Source: Cytospora piceicola
Taxonomy: Eukaryota > Ascomycota > Sordariomycetes > Diaporthales > Cytosporaceae
Direction of reading: 5' to 3'
Assembly (NCBI GenBank): GCA_023375675.1
Contig: JALQBC010000023.1
Span: 588,062 to 652,061 of the forward strand
Length of the DNA stretch: 64,000 nt
The stretch's first letter is position 1. The number at the start of each line of letters is the position of its first letter. Position numbers and translations under genes: made by a program. This document shows positions 11,701 to 23,300 of the stretch, piece after piece. A model generated the notes under the pieces. The model saw nothing but the letters and a program-made list of their open reading frames with translations. It searched no databases and was not told the DNA's origin.

Positions 11701-12983
11701 TCACTTCAGGGGCGGCAGCAGGCTCTTGGCCATACTCCTAGACTGCTGCGCGAGCACCATGTCCATCACCACCAGCGCGGCCATGGACTCAACGATGGGC
11801 ACCGCCCGCGGCACCACACAGGGGTCGTGCCGCCCCTTGGCGGCCAGGACGCCGTTGCCGGAGCCGTCGTACATGGCCGTGGTCTGCTCCTGGCCGATGG
11901 TGGCGGCGGGCTTGAAGCCGACGCGGAAGTAGATGGGGGCGCCGTTGGTGATGCCGCCCTGGATGCCGCCGCTGAAGTTGGTCTTGGTCGTCAGCCTGGG
12001 CCGGGGCAGGCCCGCCCTGTCGGCGCCCGTCTCCATGGTGTGGGCCGTCTCGGCCGCGATGAAGGGGTCGTTGTGGATCGAGCCGGGCACCTCGCACCCG
12101 CCGAACCCGGACCCGATCTCGAAGCCCTTGGTCGCGGGGATCGACAGCATGGCGTGCGCGAGCATGGCCTCGATCTTGTCGAAGCACGGCTCGCCCAGGC
12201 CGGACGGCGCGTTCTTGATGACGCACGTCACCGTGCCGCCGATGCTGTCCGCCCGGTCGCGGAAGTCGGCAATGTACGCCTCCATCTTCCTGGTGACCTC
12301 CTCGTCGGGGCACCGCACGGGGAGGAACTTGTCCACCGTCTCGCGGTCGATGGTCTGGAGGAGCTTGAGGTAGTCGGGGTTCGTGCTCGGGGACGGGTGC
12401 TCGGCCGAGGGGGGGAACAGGTGCTGGGAGCCGACGCTCGAGACGAAGGCGACGATCTCGACGCCGTAGGCCAGCTTCAGGTACTTCTCGGCGATGGCGC
12501 CGGCGGCCACTCTGCCGATCGTCTCCCTTGCGCTGCTCCTTCCGCCACCGGACGAGGCCTTGACGCCGTATTTCTCCAGGTAGGTCCAGTCTGCGTGCGA
12601 GGGTCGGGGGAACATGTCCATGGTCGAGTTGCCGTAGTCCTTGGGTCGCTGGTCCTCGTTCAGGACCAACATGCCGATAGGTGTGCCCAGCGTCACGCCG
12701 AACTCGGTGCCGGATTGGATCTGGACACGATCTTTCTCGTTACGAGGGGTGGTAATTGCGGACTGGCCGGGGCGACGTCTCGTCATCTGGGGCTGGATAT
12801 CGTCTTCAGTCAGGAGCATGCCAGGAGGGCAGCCGTCGACTATGCAGCCGACTGATTTGCAGTGGGATTCACCATAACTATGGGAACAGAGGTCAGTCTT
12901 CAGGGAGTCCTTGAGCGGACGATAAGTTGTTGGAGGGGCAAAGCGTACGTGGTGACCCTGAAGTACTCGCCAAAGGTAGACAT
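11701..12983 (-). CDS. ARO2: Chorismate synthase
   Basis: Converts 5-enolpyruvylshikimate-3-phosphate to chorismate, the last shikimate step, using reduced FMN. Fungal enzymes are known to be bifunctional with their own NAD(P)H:FMN reductase activity. Exon 1 (12983-12949) encodes [11 protein letters not shown], the intron is 71 nt, and exon 2 (12877-11701) continues [16 protein letters not shown]; total 403 aa, the normal length. Family signatures visible are [10 protein letters not shown] near the N-terminus, [20 protein letters not shown] in the middle and GSGFGGCEV plus [12 protein letters not shown] near the C-terminus. All regions expected to bind FMN and substrate are intact. It is a cytosolic housekeeping gene. 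Confidence 0.97.
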
Positions 12984-13599
12984 GGCGGGCTGCTAGTCTG
13001 AGGAATACTATGGGTTATTTGAAGGGATTGAGTATTCTCTTTGACAATAGGGACGATTGGGATGAAAAAGAGGGCGTTAGATGTTATTTGAGAGACAGTA
13101 CAAGTTGGAAAAGAGCTTCTCCTGCTTACGTCGTGACTCAGCCCACGATCCTCGACTGACTTTCTTGCGACTGACTGACGTACTGGAAAATTTCTTATCC
13201 AGCGAATCAGAGACCCAATTGATAATGGTCGAGGCCCCACATTCCGCTATCGGCGCGATCCGGGTGGTCAGTCTACGTTGTATCGGGTTTTACCACGAAT
13301 GTATCATATGTCAATTGATGCACGACAACACCCTTCATATATCAATCTCCATATATCAATCTCAATGAGATGTTCCCAATGGGTCGGAATACTTGGTCGG
13401 AATTTGAGTCTGGTACAATGCAACTCTATATTGAATGTATCGTAATATAATGCTACCTTCTTCATTCCCTGTGGGGCGATGTCTGGTGCTTACATGCCGA
13501 CTCGTCATGCCCTCCCCCATCGAGCTCGAAGGAAACAAACGCCAGTAACGGGAATATTAATATATTCAGCAGCCATTACGTTTCTGTCAAATCACGCTC
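12984..13599. other. Intergenic, chorismate synthase promoter side
   Basis: No supported gene. Repeated CATATATCAATCTC phrases occur at about 13337-13363. The region becomes AT-rich near 13555. Confidence 0.5.
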
Positions 13600-13922
13600 T
13601 TAGGTCGCTGGCTCGCCTTCTACATTAACAACCGATCTCACGTACTGCCAGTACCCTGCAAAATACCCTTGACAGCTAGGTACATGAAACAGACAACATC
13701 CGTATACCACCGCCACCATGCTCGCGAAATTTCCACTGTCTTCGGCCGTGTAATCACCGATCGACAGCCTGCCATTCCTCGGGTATCCCAAGCGGCATCG
13801 ACAAGGCTGCCAAAGAGCTCGGTTTGCAGTGGGAATCACTTAAGACACGGCCGTTAGTATTTATCGGGTATTATTGCTGACAACAATTCGCGAGAAGTCT
13901 CTGGTACTTTCTGTCAAGCCCT

Positions 13923-14935
13923 CTACAGAGGTGGCCACTCTTGCGACTCCCCCCGACCGTTGCAATACGATGTCCTACGCCTCTTACAGGCGCAAATATC
14001 GAAAGGGGAAATATGAAAGATGAGGCCGGTGATCCAATTATTCTCCTGGAGCCTCACAAAATCGTCAAAAACACCCTCATCATCCCTCCCAGGAAACAGC
14101 CGCTCCATCCCCGTGGTCCCCTCGCTATGCCGACCGAGATACCCGCAAGGGACGCCATATCCCAAATAGTCGAAAACTCCTTCTGCTTCGAGTACAGTTC
14201 AGACTATCACTTGAACCAGCAGACGTTCCGAGAAACGTCAGCTTCTTTTGCCTCCCGGGCCGAGGTGTCGACAAAGGACGAGCAGTTGGAGTACGCCATG
14301 ATCATTTGCTCAGTATAGCCCTAGAGGGGATCTTTTAGAGGCAGATACCTCTCACCGAGCTGCTAACACACCCGTCCGCCGGCGGTTGGCAACGCCCATG
14401 AAGGGCCCGCTGGTCCATCTTTTGGGCCTTTTCGTCTTTTCAGCCCAAAGGAGGATACGCTTGGGGTCGTTCGCCTGGAGGAGCGTCTGGTCCTGTTCCA
14501 GAAGCTCATGCAGCTCAAAGAACCAGGGATTGGTCATTTTGAGGCGTTGCTGCCAAAACGGGCGGATGTCACGGAGGCGTGCATGGACAAGCCAAGACGC
14601 GCCCATGAGATTGAGGAGGTCTCCATCTTCGAATATGCTCGAGACCATGCAAATGAGATCGTAAGGTAACCTTATGAAGGGTCGCTCCTGACCCGTTGCC
14701 CGAGATCAATCTCGGAATACAGTTGTTCGAATTTTGCTCCACTCAAGCATGGACAGCGCAGTCTCCTTGGCTCCGGGCATGTCCCTTGACACACTTGCAT
14801 CGTCGGTGAGGTTCATCTTGCGACGCTGCTTAGCCTTCTTCGCCCACTTCCTGCGCAACCGAGCGGTCTGGGTATCGGCGAGACACTAGGAGCCGAGAGA
14901 GGTCCTCCACATATTGCACAGAAGCAGTCCCACAT
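13923..14935 (-). pseudogene. Decayed F-box-family gene
   Basis: Read on the minus strand, an ATG at 14935 opens MWDCFCAICGGPL, a start I associate with a large uncharacterised fungal F-box family. Collinear pieces follow in shifting frames: a basic stretch (RLRRKWAKKAKQRRK, about 14870-14820), an in-frame stop just before an F-box (RLPYDLICMVSSIFEDGDLLNL, about 14680-14610), then a WFFELHELL segment, and further down EGVFDYLGYG and WITGLIFHIS (about 14180-14020). At least two frame changes and several stops separate the pieces, and no set of introns I tried restores one frame. Decay beyond 13923 may continue to about 13600. An intact multi-intron gene is less likely but not excluded. Confidence 0.5.
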
Positions 14936-15334
14936 GTGCAATCACCCAGATGACTCCGAATGACTATTAGAGCACAAGATTGTACTGTACCACCCGCATG
15001 TAATGTCAAGCTTCAAGTATTTGATGGCCCGGACTTCTTTTCCTCGGAGGCAAGGACTGAGAGCAAGGGTCGCTGAGTTCTGGAAGGGCGCAGTAGAATG
15101 AAGCTTATCAATGTCAGTGCGACATAGAAAAATATTATATGTCCCAGAGAAGCATTATGGTCTTATAAGCGAATAATGAACCCGCTTTGCTGCTCCCAAG
15201 GTCTGATCAAGCTGGACTCGGTTGAGCTCGAGGCTGCTGCCCGGTGGGGTTAGGGTTTCAGGGGAAAGCAAGCCAAAACTCCTCCCCCTCCTCTCCCCCC
15301 CCCCTCCTTCCTCCAGAATATTCTCACCACCCAC
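14936..15334. other. Intergenic, with telomere-like motif
   Basis: No gene is seen. GGGTTAGGGTTT lies at 15247-15258 (reverse complement AAACCCTAACCC), and a pyrimidine-rich CCCCTCCT tract at about 15282-15312, just 3' of the transcription-factor gene. Confidence 0.5.
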
Positions 15335-18014
15335 TTAGGACAGCCCGTCCCTGCCTTCAAAATCCATGAAGGGCATTCCAAAATCAAATCCCAGCATATC
15401 GTTATCGAGCGAGATTCCCGAGCCCCAGCAGTGCCGCCACTCTGTCCCAAACAAGGAATCTGAAGCCACCCCGCCGGCCTCAGCGCGACCGCCACCGTCA
15501 GGCCCTGCAGGTGTGGGTGCAGGAGTGTTGGTTCCCGTCATCGACATCAGAGTTGCTGCAAGCCTCTCTGAGGTCTTCTCGTGTCTCGTGGTAGCGTCTA
15601 CATCCATGGCTTTCTGCAAGAGCTTGGCGGATTTGCCTGCTACGATGCACTCGTCTGCCATCGTTTCTAGGACTTCGATGGCCATGCTGACTAGCTTCAG
15701 AAGTGGCTGGATCTCGGTTTCAGAGGCTTCTTGGTTGGTGTAGACAAGAATTATGGAGGCGGCGAAGATTGTGTAGGTGGTGTTGTAGAACCTATATATA
15801 CAGATGAATTAGCCAAAGATCCAAGGTTGGCGGTCTCATGCACCGTTACTGAGCTGTACGTCGTGAACTTAATGGACTCACCATGTTCGGAAGAATTCCT
15901 GGTGCTCGTATGTCTCGTATATGAGCTCGATGGTCTTCTTTGCGGAATCTAAGCATTTGCGAATGCCCTCGTACGATCCTGGGACCATGGATCTCTCAGA
16001 GGGCGTGGACGTGAGGAGTATGGAGCCAAAGAGTAAGATTCTGAGGTTGAGATATCCTGGAGCGACAACTGATTAGCCTCTGTCTCACTACATATCACCT
16101 GTGATGACTCAAGCGGCACTTACTTATGTTGATTACCAGCTTTTGTCTCTTCATCCATATTGCCTCTTTATTACTGCCGAGTCTGTGTGTCTGTTCCGAT
16201 TGATGTTTTGGCCGGATGCACTCAGGCAGTCCCAGTAACCAAGCAGCCAGTCTCTCATCCAGCTGATGTGCCAGCTCGACCGTCCTCGCGGCAGCATTCT
16301 GAGGCAGATACATTTCCACACAGACCTGGCGAGTAAGCCTGGAGAAGTGCACCATGTGCTCGATTATGGCACAGTGAGGAGGATCCAAGAGCGGAGAAGT
16401 CAAACTGGACGACTTTGAGAACTCGGTAAGGGGGAATTCGAGGTTGTGATATTCGTCAGCTCCGAGGCAGCTTGGCCTTCCCAACGCAAACGACAGTTCT
16501 CTGAGATGAGTTAGTGGACCATCACTGGGACACTGGACAGGAACTCGGAAATACTTGCTCCTCTAGGGAGTATATGCCCCACCATGTTCTAGCCTGCGCT
16601 CTCAACTGAGCAGAGCCCTTTTTCGAGTTCGGACCGGGTTGTCGGTTGATCCCCATGGATAATGCGATTCGGACAGCGAGGCCGATGTAGAAGTATGACC
16701 CTGAATGGCGTCAGAGTTTGTATACACGGACTAGGCAAGGCTGTTACTCACAGTGAGCATTGAGCTCATTCTGACAGACCTTGGCCTGATACAGAGGATA
16801 GAACGTTAGCGAGAAGTACCAACCGATGGTATAAAGGTACGAGGGATGACCTTACCATGAAGAAGTAAGCTTGTACCATCTCTAAGTCAGTCACTAGTTC
16901 GAGGCCGTTGAATCTTGCTCTTGCCTCATTGAAGAATCTCCTGCTCCATCTCTGGTTACTAACCCCACCAACAGGCTCGACATCTCGGTAGCCTATCAGC
17001 GCACCAATGGATAGTATACTGTAATACAGTGGCACAAAGCTCGAGTGTAGCTTGATGGCAGCCTCGTCGCCGGACCAAAGTATCTCGCACCTTTGCAAGA
17101 AGGACGTCTTGTCAAGAATAGGGTGGATACAATGTAGAGTCGAAAAGAAGTTGTGCAGAAACACACTGCACTGTCTGAAGTTGGTGGGTTCCATAGCAGT
17201 GGCTTGCGCTTCTGCACCAGTCAACACGGTCGTTTCGATCCTGGGACTGGAGACATCCGGTTGAGGGGGCGAGAAGGCCGGATTGTGCAGATTTGATAGC
17301 AGGGCCGCCGCGGCAGCATCTGACTCTGTGTGCTCGGTGGTCCCGGCATCAGAAGAGGCCGGTGACCTCTCCCCGCCTCGCTGGACGTGGGAGAGCAATG
17401 CGACTGATGAGGAGCTGCCATAAAACTCGACATTTCGAGTATGGCTGTTGATCCCGGTGACCTCTTGTCCAAATACATGGCGAGGCCGAGATGTAGAATT
17501 CGATAAAGATGTCACACTGACCCCTGATGGACTGTTCAGGCCCGGGGATTGGTTGCTGTTCGCGTAGTCGTTGTGGGCGGAAAAGCCTGACTTGACTGAG
17601 TACGGGTTCTCTGCTGATAGGGACTCAAGTCTGGCTGATAAGCGCTCTACCTGTTCTTCCAGGTTCCGGACATATCTGAGTAATGGGGTTGTCAGGAATC
17701 AAACCGAGACACGCTAGATAAGCCCACGCAAAGGGGCGACATACTCTGGCGTGTACCTCCTCCTCGACGAGTCTTGTCCTTGGTAGACGCATTCGACGTT
17801 GCGATCTGAAGACACCAGTCAGCAACTCTGTGTAATAGCCGATGGCGCGCACGATGCGCAGGGTGATGGACGTGCTTCTGCAATATGTGCAAGGGTACAA
17901 CTCATCACACTTGTTCTTCTTCAGCCTGCACAGGTTGCAGGCCCTTGCGGCTCTCGGCCGACGGACCTTGTGGCCCGAGTTTTGTGTGTGTGCCGTTGGT
18001 TCGGTGGCCTCCAT
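15335..18014 (-). CDS. Zn(II)2Cys6 transcription factor, fungal-specific
   Basis: DNA-binding activator of the Gal4 class with the fungal-specific middle homology region. Eight exons on the minus strand: 18014-17876, 17805-17745, 17675-16856, 16785-16752, 16700-16559, 16500-16124, 16056-15882, 15791-15335; 734 aa. The zinc cluster is C-x2-C-x6-C-x5-C-x2-C-x6-C; its last Cys lies in exon 2 (NVECVYQGQDS), followed by RRRYTPEYVRNLEEQVERL, a linker and dimerising helix. The middle region shows YFYIGLAVRIALSMGINRQ and TWWGIYSLE-E-ELSFALGRPS, classic fungal_trans motifs. Two introns (17806-17875 and 16501-16558) need GC rather than GT donors to keep the frame. It lies on the same strand as a bicupin, a flavoprotein hydroxylase and a small membrane protein, which it may control; that is inference. 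Confidence 0.88.
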
Positions 18015-19017
18015 GATGACAGTGTCAAAGATGGATCCATGAAGGTGGTGGCCGGGGGAAGTCAGTTAGAGGCATGGCATATTCCGTGGTGGAAGTGGGT
18101 TGACGTTGGCAGGTTGGACGCTCGGGCCCTGAGGCTCAAACGGGAGCCAACGGGCCGCCAGTACCGGCTCCCAGATTCACGGATTCATACCCGCAGAAAT
18201 TGGATAAACCATGGACGGCCCCAGGTTATTATGTAAGACCCGAGTGGGGCGGGGCATTGATTGCATACTTAAGTACATTATGAATTAGTCCGAACCATTT
18301 TTAACACGTTTTTAGGTTCTCAAGTAAGCACTAGGTAACTAGCCTGGATGTAGTTCCCCCTCCTTTACCAAGAAACTCGAATGTGGCGTCACACGTGCGG
18401 TCTCCAACCCTAACCCTTGTACCATCTTGTACTTTGTATCTATGTAGATCTATTTTTGAAAATAGGTACCTAGTTACAGTACATATATACCTAGGTAGTT
18501 CTGAACTACCTGGGCAGTTGACACCAATCTCGGAGTGCATGCACCTTGACATTAAGACAAATAGCCTACTTATTGCTTTTTGCTGTATTCCCAGCCTCGA
18601 TTGCCAAGACAAGAATGTTGCTAACAGTAAGATGTCTAGGTGATACTACCTTCTACAATTCCACTGGTTGTTAATACATATAAGATTTTCCATCATCTGG
18701 CCCTTTTTCGATATTGTTCTTCGAGGACGCGACTTTGGCTTTCAGGACTACTATTCTCATTGACGTGGATATCATAAAGGCTTGAATTCTCCTATTTAGT
18801 GTGTTTTTATATTCTTCCTTTTTACCTCATTCCCGGTATCATTGTGAGACCGTTCGAGAAAGATATTTGCCCAGGAATGTTGAATGTGATTTTTGCTATG
18901 ATTATATTCACTCTTGCAGGGAAGTTCCCCCAGGGTTCGCACCAGACTCCAGGCAAACTTATATCCGGCCAAAATATTTAAGGACTTTCCCATTGAATCA
19001 TTGATTCAAGAGCTTCC
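18015..19017. other. Intergenic, promoter of the transcription factor
   Basis: No coding frame supported. It contains AACCCTAACCC at 18406-18416 and an exact TACCTAGGTA palindrome at 18488-18497, both about 400-480 bp upstream of the transcription-factor start. The right end is the 3' flank of the bicupin gene. Confidence 0.5.
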
Positions 19018-20128
19018 CTACGAAGTCTCCAGCACCACCTCAACCTTACCCGATGCCTCCTGGAGTTTTGTAGACTCATATGCAGCGGCCTTTTCCGGCA
19101 ATACCACACTTGGACAATCAGAGCCCGCAAGCTTGATCAGCTCCTCAAGTCCAGCTCCATTGGTAAACGTAACGGCCCTCACGTAGCGGCTTCCAAAGTC
19201 CAGAGTAAAAGCCTGCCCGGCTGGCACGAGCACAGTCTGGCCCTCCCTGACCTCGTTCCACGCAGAGCCCTGCTCTCGCAGCTTGACCTTGAGGATGCCC
19301 TCCTGCACACAGAAACAGTGGTCTACACTCTTGAATGTCAGCCACTTGTCAGCGAGGGCTGATGGGCCATAATCTTTCGACGACTCGATGCTCGAAATGG
19401 CAAACTTTCCGCTGCACTGTGAAGCCAGTATAAATGGCCTGGACAGAATCCCACCAAGTATGTGCCTCGGTCCGGTATTCGCTCGCAGGAAGTAAGGCTT
19501 CAGAGGCTCAGGGAGGACGTTCTCCGAGTCAAGCCACTCTCCGACTTCGGGCGGCTGGTAGTCCCGCACAAAGTTCACATCGAAGCGGTCTTTGGCCGCC
19601 ATGACCTTGGGAATGAGCAGGCTCTTCAGGTCACGGTTGTCGTCCTCGGGCACGATGACCCCATTGTACGTCTCACCGACGTAGCGGAAGAAGTCCACCC
19701 AGTCGCCAGGCGCCACCAGTCCGAGGGTCTCGGTATGTGGGCCTAACAGCTCAGGGTTGTGTATAACCGTCTATTGTCAAATGTCAACGGAGGTCCAGCA
19801 AGCCATGAAGGATGAAGACACTGACGGGTGGGACGTAAGCAAAGTCGCCCGGGCCCATGATCCGGCACTTCTCGCCGTTCCATAGCTTCAGTTGACCCTT
19901 GGTCACGAGGAAGACATCGTGTGCTTCGGCGTGCCAGTGGAAGCCGGGGGCATCTGACAGCACTGCACCGCTCGAGAAGACAGCAATGCCTCCGTTCGTC
20001 TGCTTCGAGGAGGCCAAGATCCTGAATACTCCTTTGCTACCCGGGATAGTCACGCGCTCGCCTTCGAGCTGGTCGATGATGTAGGCCGTCCTTGAGTCAG
20101 GTGGTGTTGCTTGGACTGGGATGCTCAT
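19018..20128 (-). CDS. Quercetinase-like bicupin dioxygenase
   Basis: Fungal quercetin 2,3-dioxygenases are bicupins that cleave the flavonol C ring with O2, releasing CO. Two exons, 20128-19826 and 19770-19018, give 351 aa, matching the length of mature Aspergillus quercetinase. In the first cupin the metal-site string is HWHAEAHD (H64, H66, H70, D71) and the intron junction rebuilds VPPTVIHNPEL (H105). By spacing, the canonical ligands H-x-H-x4-E plus a later H are present except that the Glu position is Asp (D71). The C-terminal cupin has KSVDHCFCVQEG and VLVPAGQAF. No signal peptide follows the ATG at 20128; the frame upstream is open only from a TTG. True substrate is unproven. It sits 426 bp from the flavoprotein hydroxylase on the same strand. 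Confidence 0.82.
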
Positions 20129-20554
20129 TGTGAAAAAGGTATGGATATCGATTGCAGATACCAAGATGAAGAGGGACGTCAACTGGTAGTCAAGTTCGCG
20201 TCTTCGAAGGTATATTGGATAACTGTGTCGTCAACGGCATAGGGATATTAGATACGAGTTTCTACGACTGAGGAATTGACTGCCTACCGTGACGGGATAT
20301 GTGGAGAGTTGGTCATTAGGCCTCCGGGAATTCCGGGCGTTAAAGGAGGCCCGGGGTTAATTGGTTTCCGAAATTCTACGGCCCCACCATTGTACGCGGA
20401 CGGTATGGTCGGATGCACGTGAACTTGATTGTATTTTTTGTATATCAAGATTCCATATATTATCCTCAAGGCCGTATACCACTGTCGTGTTTCCAATATT
20501 GTATATATATCTCGGCGGCCAACAAGGTGCCCTCAGAGGGAGGTGTTTATGTAT
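20129..20554. other. Promoter spacer of the bicupin gene
   Basis: Intergenic between bicupin start and hydroxylase stop, with GCC/GGC-rich and CCGGG blocks at 20315-20410, including a GGAATTCC-like palindrome near 20328. No gene seen. Confidence 0.5.
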
Positions 20555-22174
20555 TCAGAACGGCTCGTTCTTGACAGCATTCTCTACTTCTTTGAAAGCA
20601 TCATAGCCGTACAGCCATGGTTGAACCTCCGGGCACGTCCACCTGCTTGGAAATGGCCCTCTGAGATCTTTGCCTAATGCAGAGAGGAACAAAGCGTCCC
20701 GAGCTTCCTGCTCGGGCCCGTTTAGCATGTGAAAGTCATGTCGCTGGTAGTCCCCCATTAGTTTCCAGTATTATTCATTGACATCCCACATCTCGGTCCC
20801 CAAGTGCTCACCTGTTTGAACGTCTCTTTGACAACGGCCTCTCCTCTGGTTTTCCTCAGCTTCTCGTACATCTTGAGGGCCTGAGCAATCTGGTCCCTAG
20901 ATTTGACATGGCCGAGTAGTAGCCCTAGAACGGCACCGTCCTCGACCGCGGAGTTCGCGCCTTGGGCGAGATATGGCAACATTGGGTGGCATGCATCACC
21001 ACTGCGTAGGAAATCAATCAGCAGAGTACATCCGTACACAACACTGTATCTGGCCACTTACACGAAAACGAAGTTCGACTGGTCATTGACCCACGAGGGC
21101 AGTTCCTCTCCTATACACAAGTGTAGTCAGCTGTTATTCAACTCTCGTTCCGGTCTGGAATTTGGGAAACTGTAAAGGGGCTTACTATGCATAAGTCTCC
21201 ATTTGTCGACCTTATCAACCTTTTCAAGGAACCGCCCTAAGATGGGATCCCAGTCCGTAAACAGAGCTTTCATCTCCTCAAGGTCGCCAGGCTCCCGACT
21301 CACTCCCTCGGGGAGGTTATCGGGGCACAAAAGAACAAGATTATACATCGTTCCTCCTCTCATAGAGTACCCCACCACATGGGTACCAGGACCTATCCAG
21401 AAGTGCACCGTGGGATTATTCACCCACGCGATCAGTTCCGGATCATCCGCAACGTCATCTAGGTTTAGCACAACTCGATATGCCAGGTCCCCAGTTGGCA
21501 ACGGTGCACTTTTCTTCCCACGAAAGCATGCCGCGGTTTTTGACCAAAGACCGTCCGCAGCAATGATTATGTCAGCCTTTGCCTTGTGACCGGACTCTGT
21601 CGTGAATTCGGCTGCATCGACGTCTATAACATCAACCTTCTCGCCAAGGCGGAACTGCACTCCCAGCTGCCTCGCTCGCTCATAAAGGGAGAGCTGCAGG
21701 TCGACGCGGTGCATATCGAGGAATGGTGCCTGGTACTTTCTGCGAATATTTTTGTGAAATTTCTCCTCGTGCGCAAGGAGTTTGCCTGTGTATCGGTGAA
21801 CACTAAGTGAGCTTGGCTCCGCTGCTGCGTGCCAAAAGTGTTCTGGTAGACCCCATCTCTGAAGTATACGAGTTGCATTGGGTGTTACTTGAAGGCCCGC
21901 GCCGATCTGTTTGTTTGATAAGCCAACGATTACCTCACCTTTAGACCGTCCAGTCTTCACCGGTTGGCCTTACCTCAAGAAGCTCTTTCGCTGACTCGAA
22001 GACTGTCACGTTGTGTCCAGACCGAGCCGTCGAGATAGCAGTTGCGAGCCCGCTGATTCCCGCGCCCACGACGATCACATTCAATTTGACCAGTGACTTC
22101 GGCTGATGAGCATCCATGTTGACGGAGCCTCGCCCATCTGAGGCTGCCACATCAGGTTCACCTTTCACCGCCAT
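20555..22174 (-). CDS. FAD-dependent monooxygenase, salicylate-hydroxylase-like
   Basis: Class A flavoprotein hydroxylase (UbiH/PHBH fold) using NAD(P)H and O2 to hydroxylate an aromatic ring. Exons 22174-21974, 21906-21186, 21110-21062, 21001-20812 and 20743-20555 give 449 aa with GT-AG introns of 60-75 nt. The N-terminal FAD motif is VVGAGISGLATA near residue 35, preceded by about 30 polar residues. After junction 1 the frame reads EIGAGLQVTPNA, typical of salicylate hydroxylases. DIIIAADGLWS carries the DG region, and GDACHPMLPYLAQGANSAVEDG is the second FAD-binding motif, rebuilt across junction 3. No membrane anchor is visible. With the bicupin and the Zn2Cys6 factor it suggests a plant-phenolic degradation or modification group; the substrate is unknown. 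Confidence 0.9.
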
Positions 22175-22724
22175 GACCTTGTGAGTAGCCTAGGTCCCAC
22201 AAAATACTGTTGCATATGGACTTTTCTTTGGCTCGTTGTTCAGAACCCGAGAAGCAGTCTCAAATATATACCCCAGGTCCAACCCCGGCCCGTCGGGCTT
22301 TCGAGTGTGCGGCAGCGCAGTGTGGCCACGGGAATTCCGGATTGGTTTTGGGATTGATCGGGTTCTCCGGAACCCACATCCCGCATCCATTTGGACTTTG
22401 ATCTGCCATGCAGCCAGGTCATCCCGAGGTCCCCAAGAGGTCCTCAACAAGGTCGGTGGATACTGACACGTGCGGCAAGTCTTAATCCACTTCGGGCACT
22501 ACGGGGAAGTAAGATTTGACAACCTTGGAAGGAACTATATTCGAGCCCACCGCGAAGACCCCTAAAGTAACTGTGAACTCCATGAACGTTACAACTCAAG
22601 AAAGCAGTGCTTCATAGACGCTACCACTAGGCGTGCACAGTGTGCCTCATTAGCCAACTCTTGTCTGCGAGGGACATGGCTACACGCCACACCACATCCA
22701 CGGTCTCCTCCTGCTGGATGGACT
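22175..22724. other. Promoter of the monooxygenase gene
   Basis: No gene. CGGGCTTTCGAG and CGGGAATTCCGG blocks (about 22290-22340) include half-sites of the CGG type that Zn2Cys6 factors bind, but no clear operator can be assigned by eye. Confidence 0.4.
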
Positions 22725-23300
22725 CTAGAGTTGTTTCCTCACAACCTTAAAAACGTGCTCACTAAGCACATACATCTGTAATTCCCAGGCGTAACGGGAC
22801 TCGTTGACGGACAAATGTTTTCTGAGAGGCGGTGTAAACACGATTCCATATGCGAACAAAGCTCCGATACCTGCGGCCACTGGCGCGTAGTCTGTCCCTA
22901 TAATGAAAGACGCCGGCATGTTACGCAGCGCGTCCATCAAACCGGATGAAGAAGTAGATATTGTCGACAAGGCGCGAAATCAGCTCGTCCCAGAACGCAG
23001 GTTCGATGAAAGGGATTGGCTGTAACGTCAACACCCAAGCAAATATACCCAATAAGAATGAGGGGCAAGCATAACTGCCGTAGGGATGATGCAGTACCAT
23101 TGCTGAAGTATAACTTGTCAATACATAGCATATGAGAGAGAAGGGACACACAGAGATGCAATGTCCCTGTAAGCCCAAGATCCCCTTCGTCAGAATGTTC
23201 ATATGTTGCATTGCTTGCTACCTACCTTGATCCCTTGAGCCAGTCCACTGCCCAGGGATAGGCTGATCGGCCATGGGAACTCAGAGGGTGACGACAACAT
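22725..23300 (-). CDS. Small hydrophobic protein, exon structure uncertain
   Basis: An ATG at 23300 encodes MLSSPSEFPWPISLSLGSG up to a GTAGGT donor after 23226. A good acceptor at 23167 continues with GHCIS in frame. The following frame is hydrophobic (SFLLGIFAWVLTL, then NIYFFIRF) to a stop near 22921, and a further frame (22725 to about 22960) reads PVAAGIGALFAYGIVFTPPL and ends VVRKQL. At least one more intron between about 23060 and 22960 must join them; I could not decide it. Two or three membrane segments are likely. The family is not recognised. It is the outermost gene of the same-strand accessory group and may share its regulation. Confidence 0.5.

Noticed and set aside
11518..12855. 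445-codon plus-strand open frame
   Set aside because: Exactly antisense to chorismate synthase; its composition (Gly/Ala/Arg/Val/His) is the usual shadow of GC-rich third positions and it has no motif.
23060..23166. A 45-nt intron after GHCISV in the small hydrophobic protein
   Set aside because: The donor (GTCCCT) is poor and the frame is open without it; left undecided rather than asserted.
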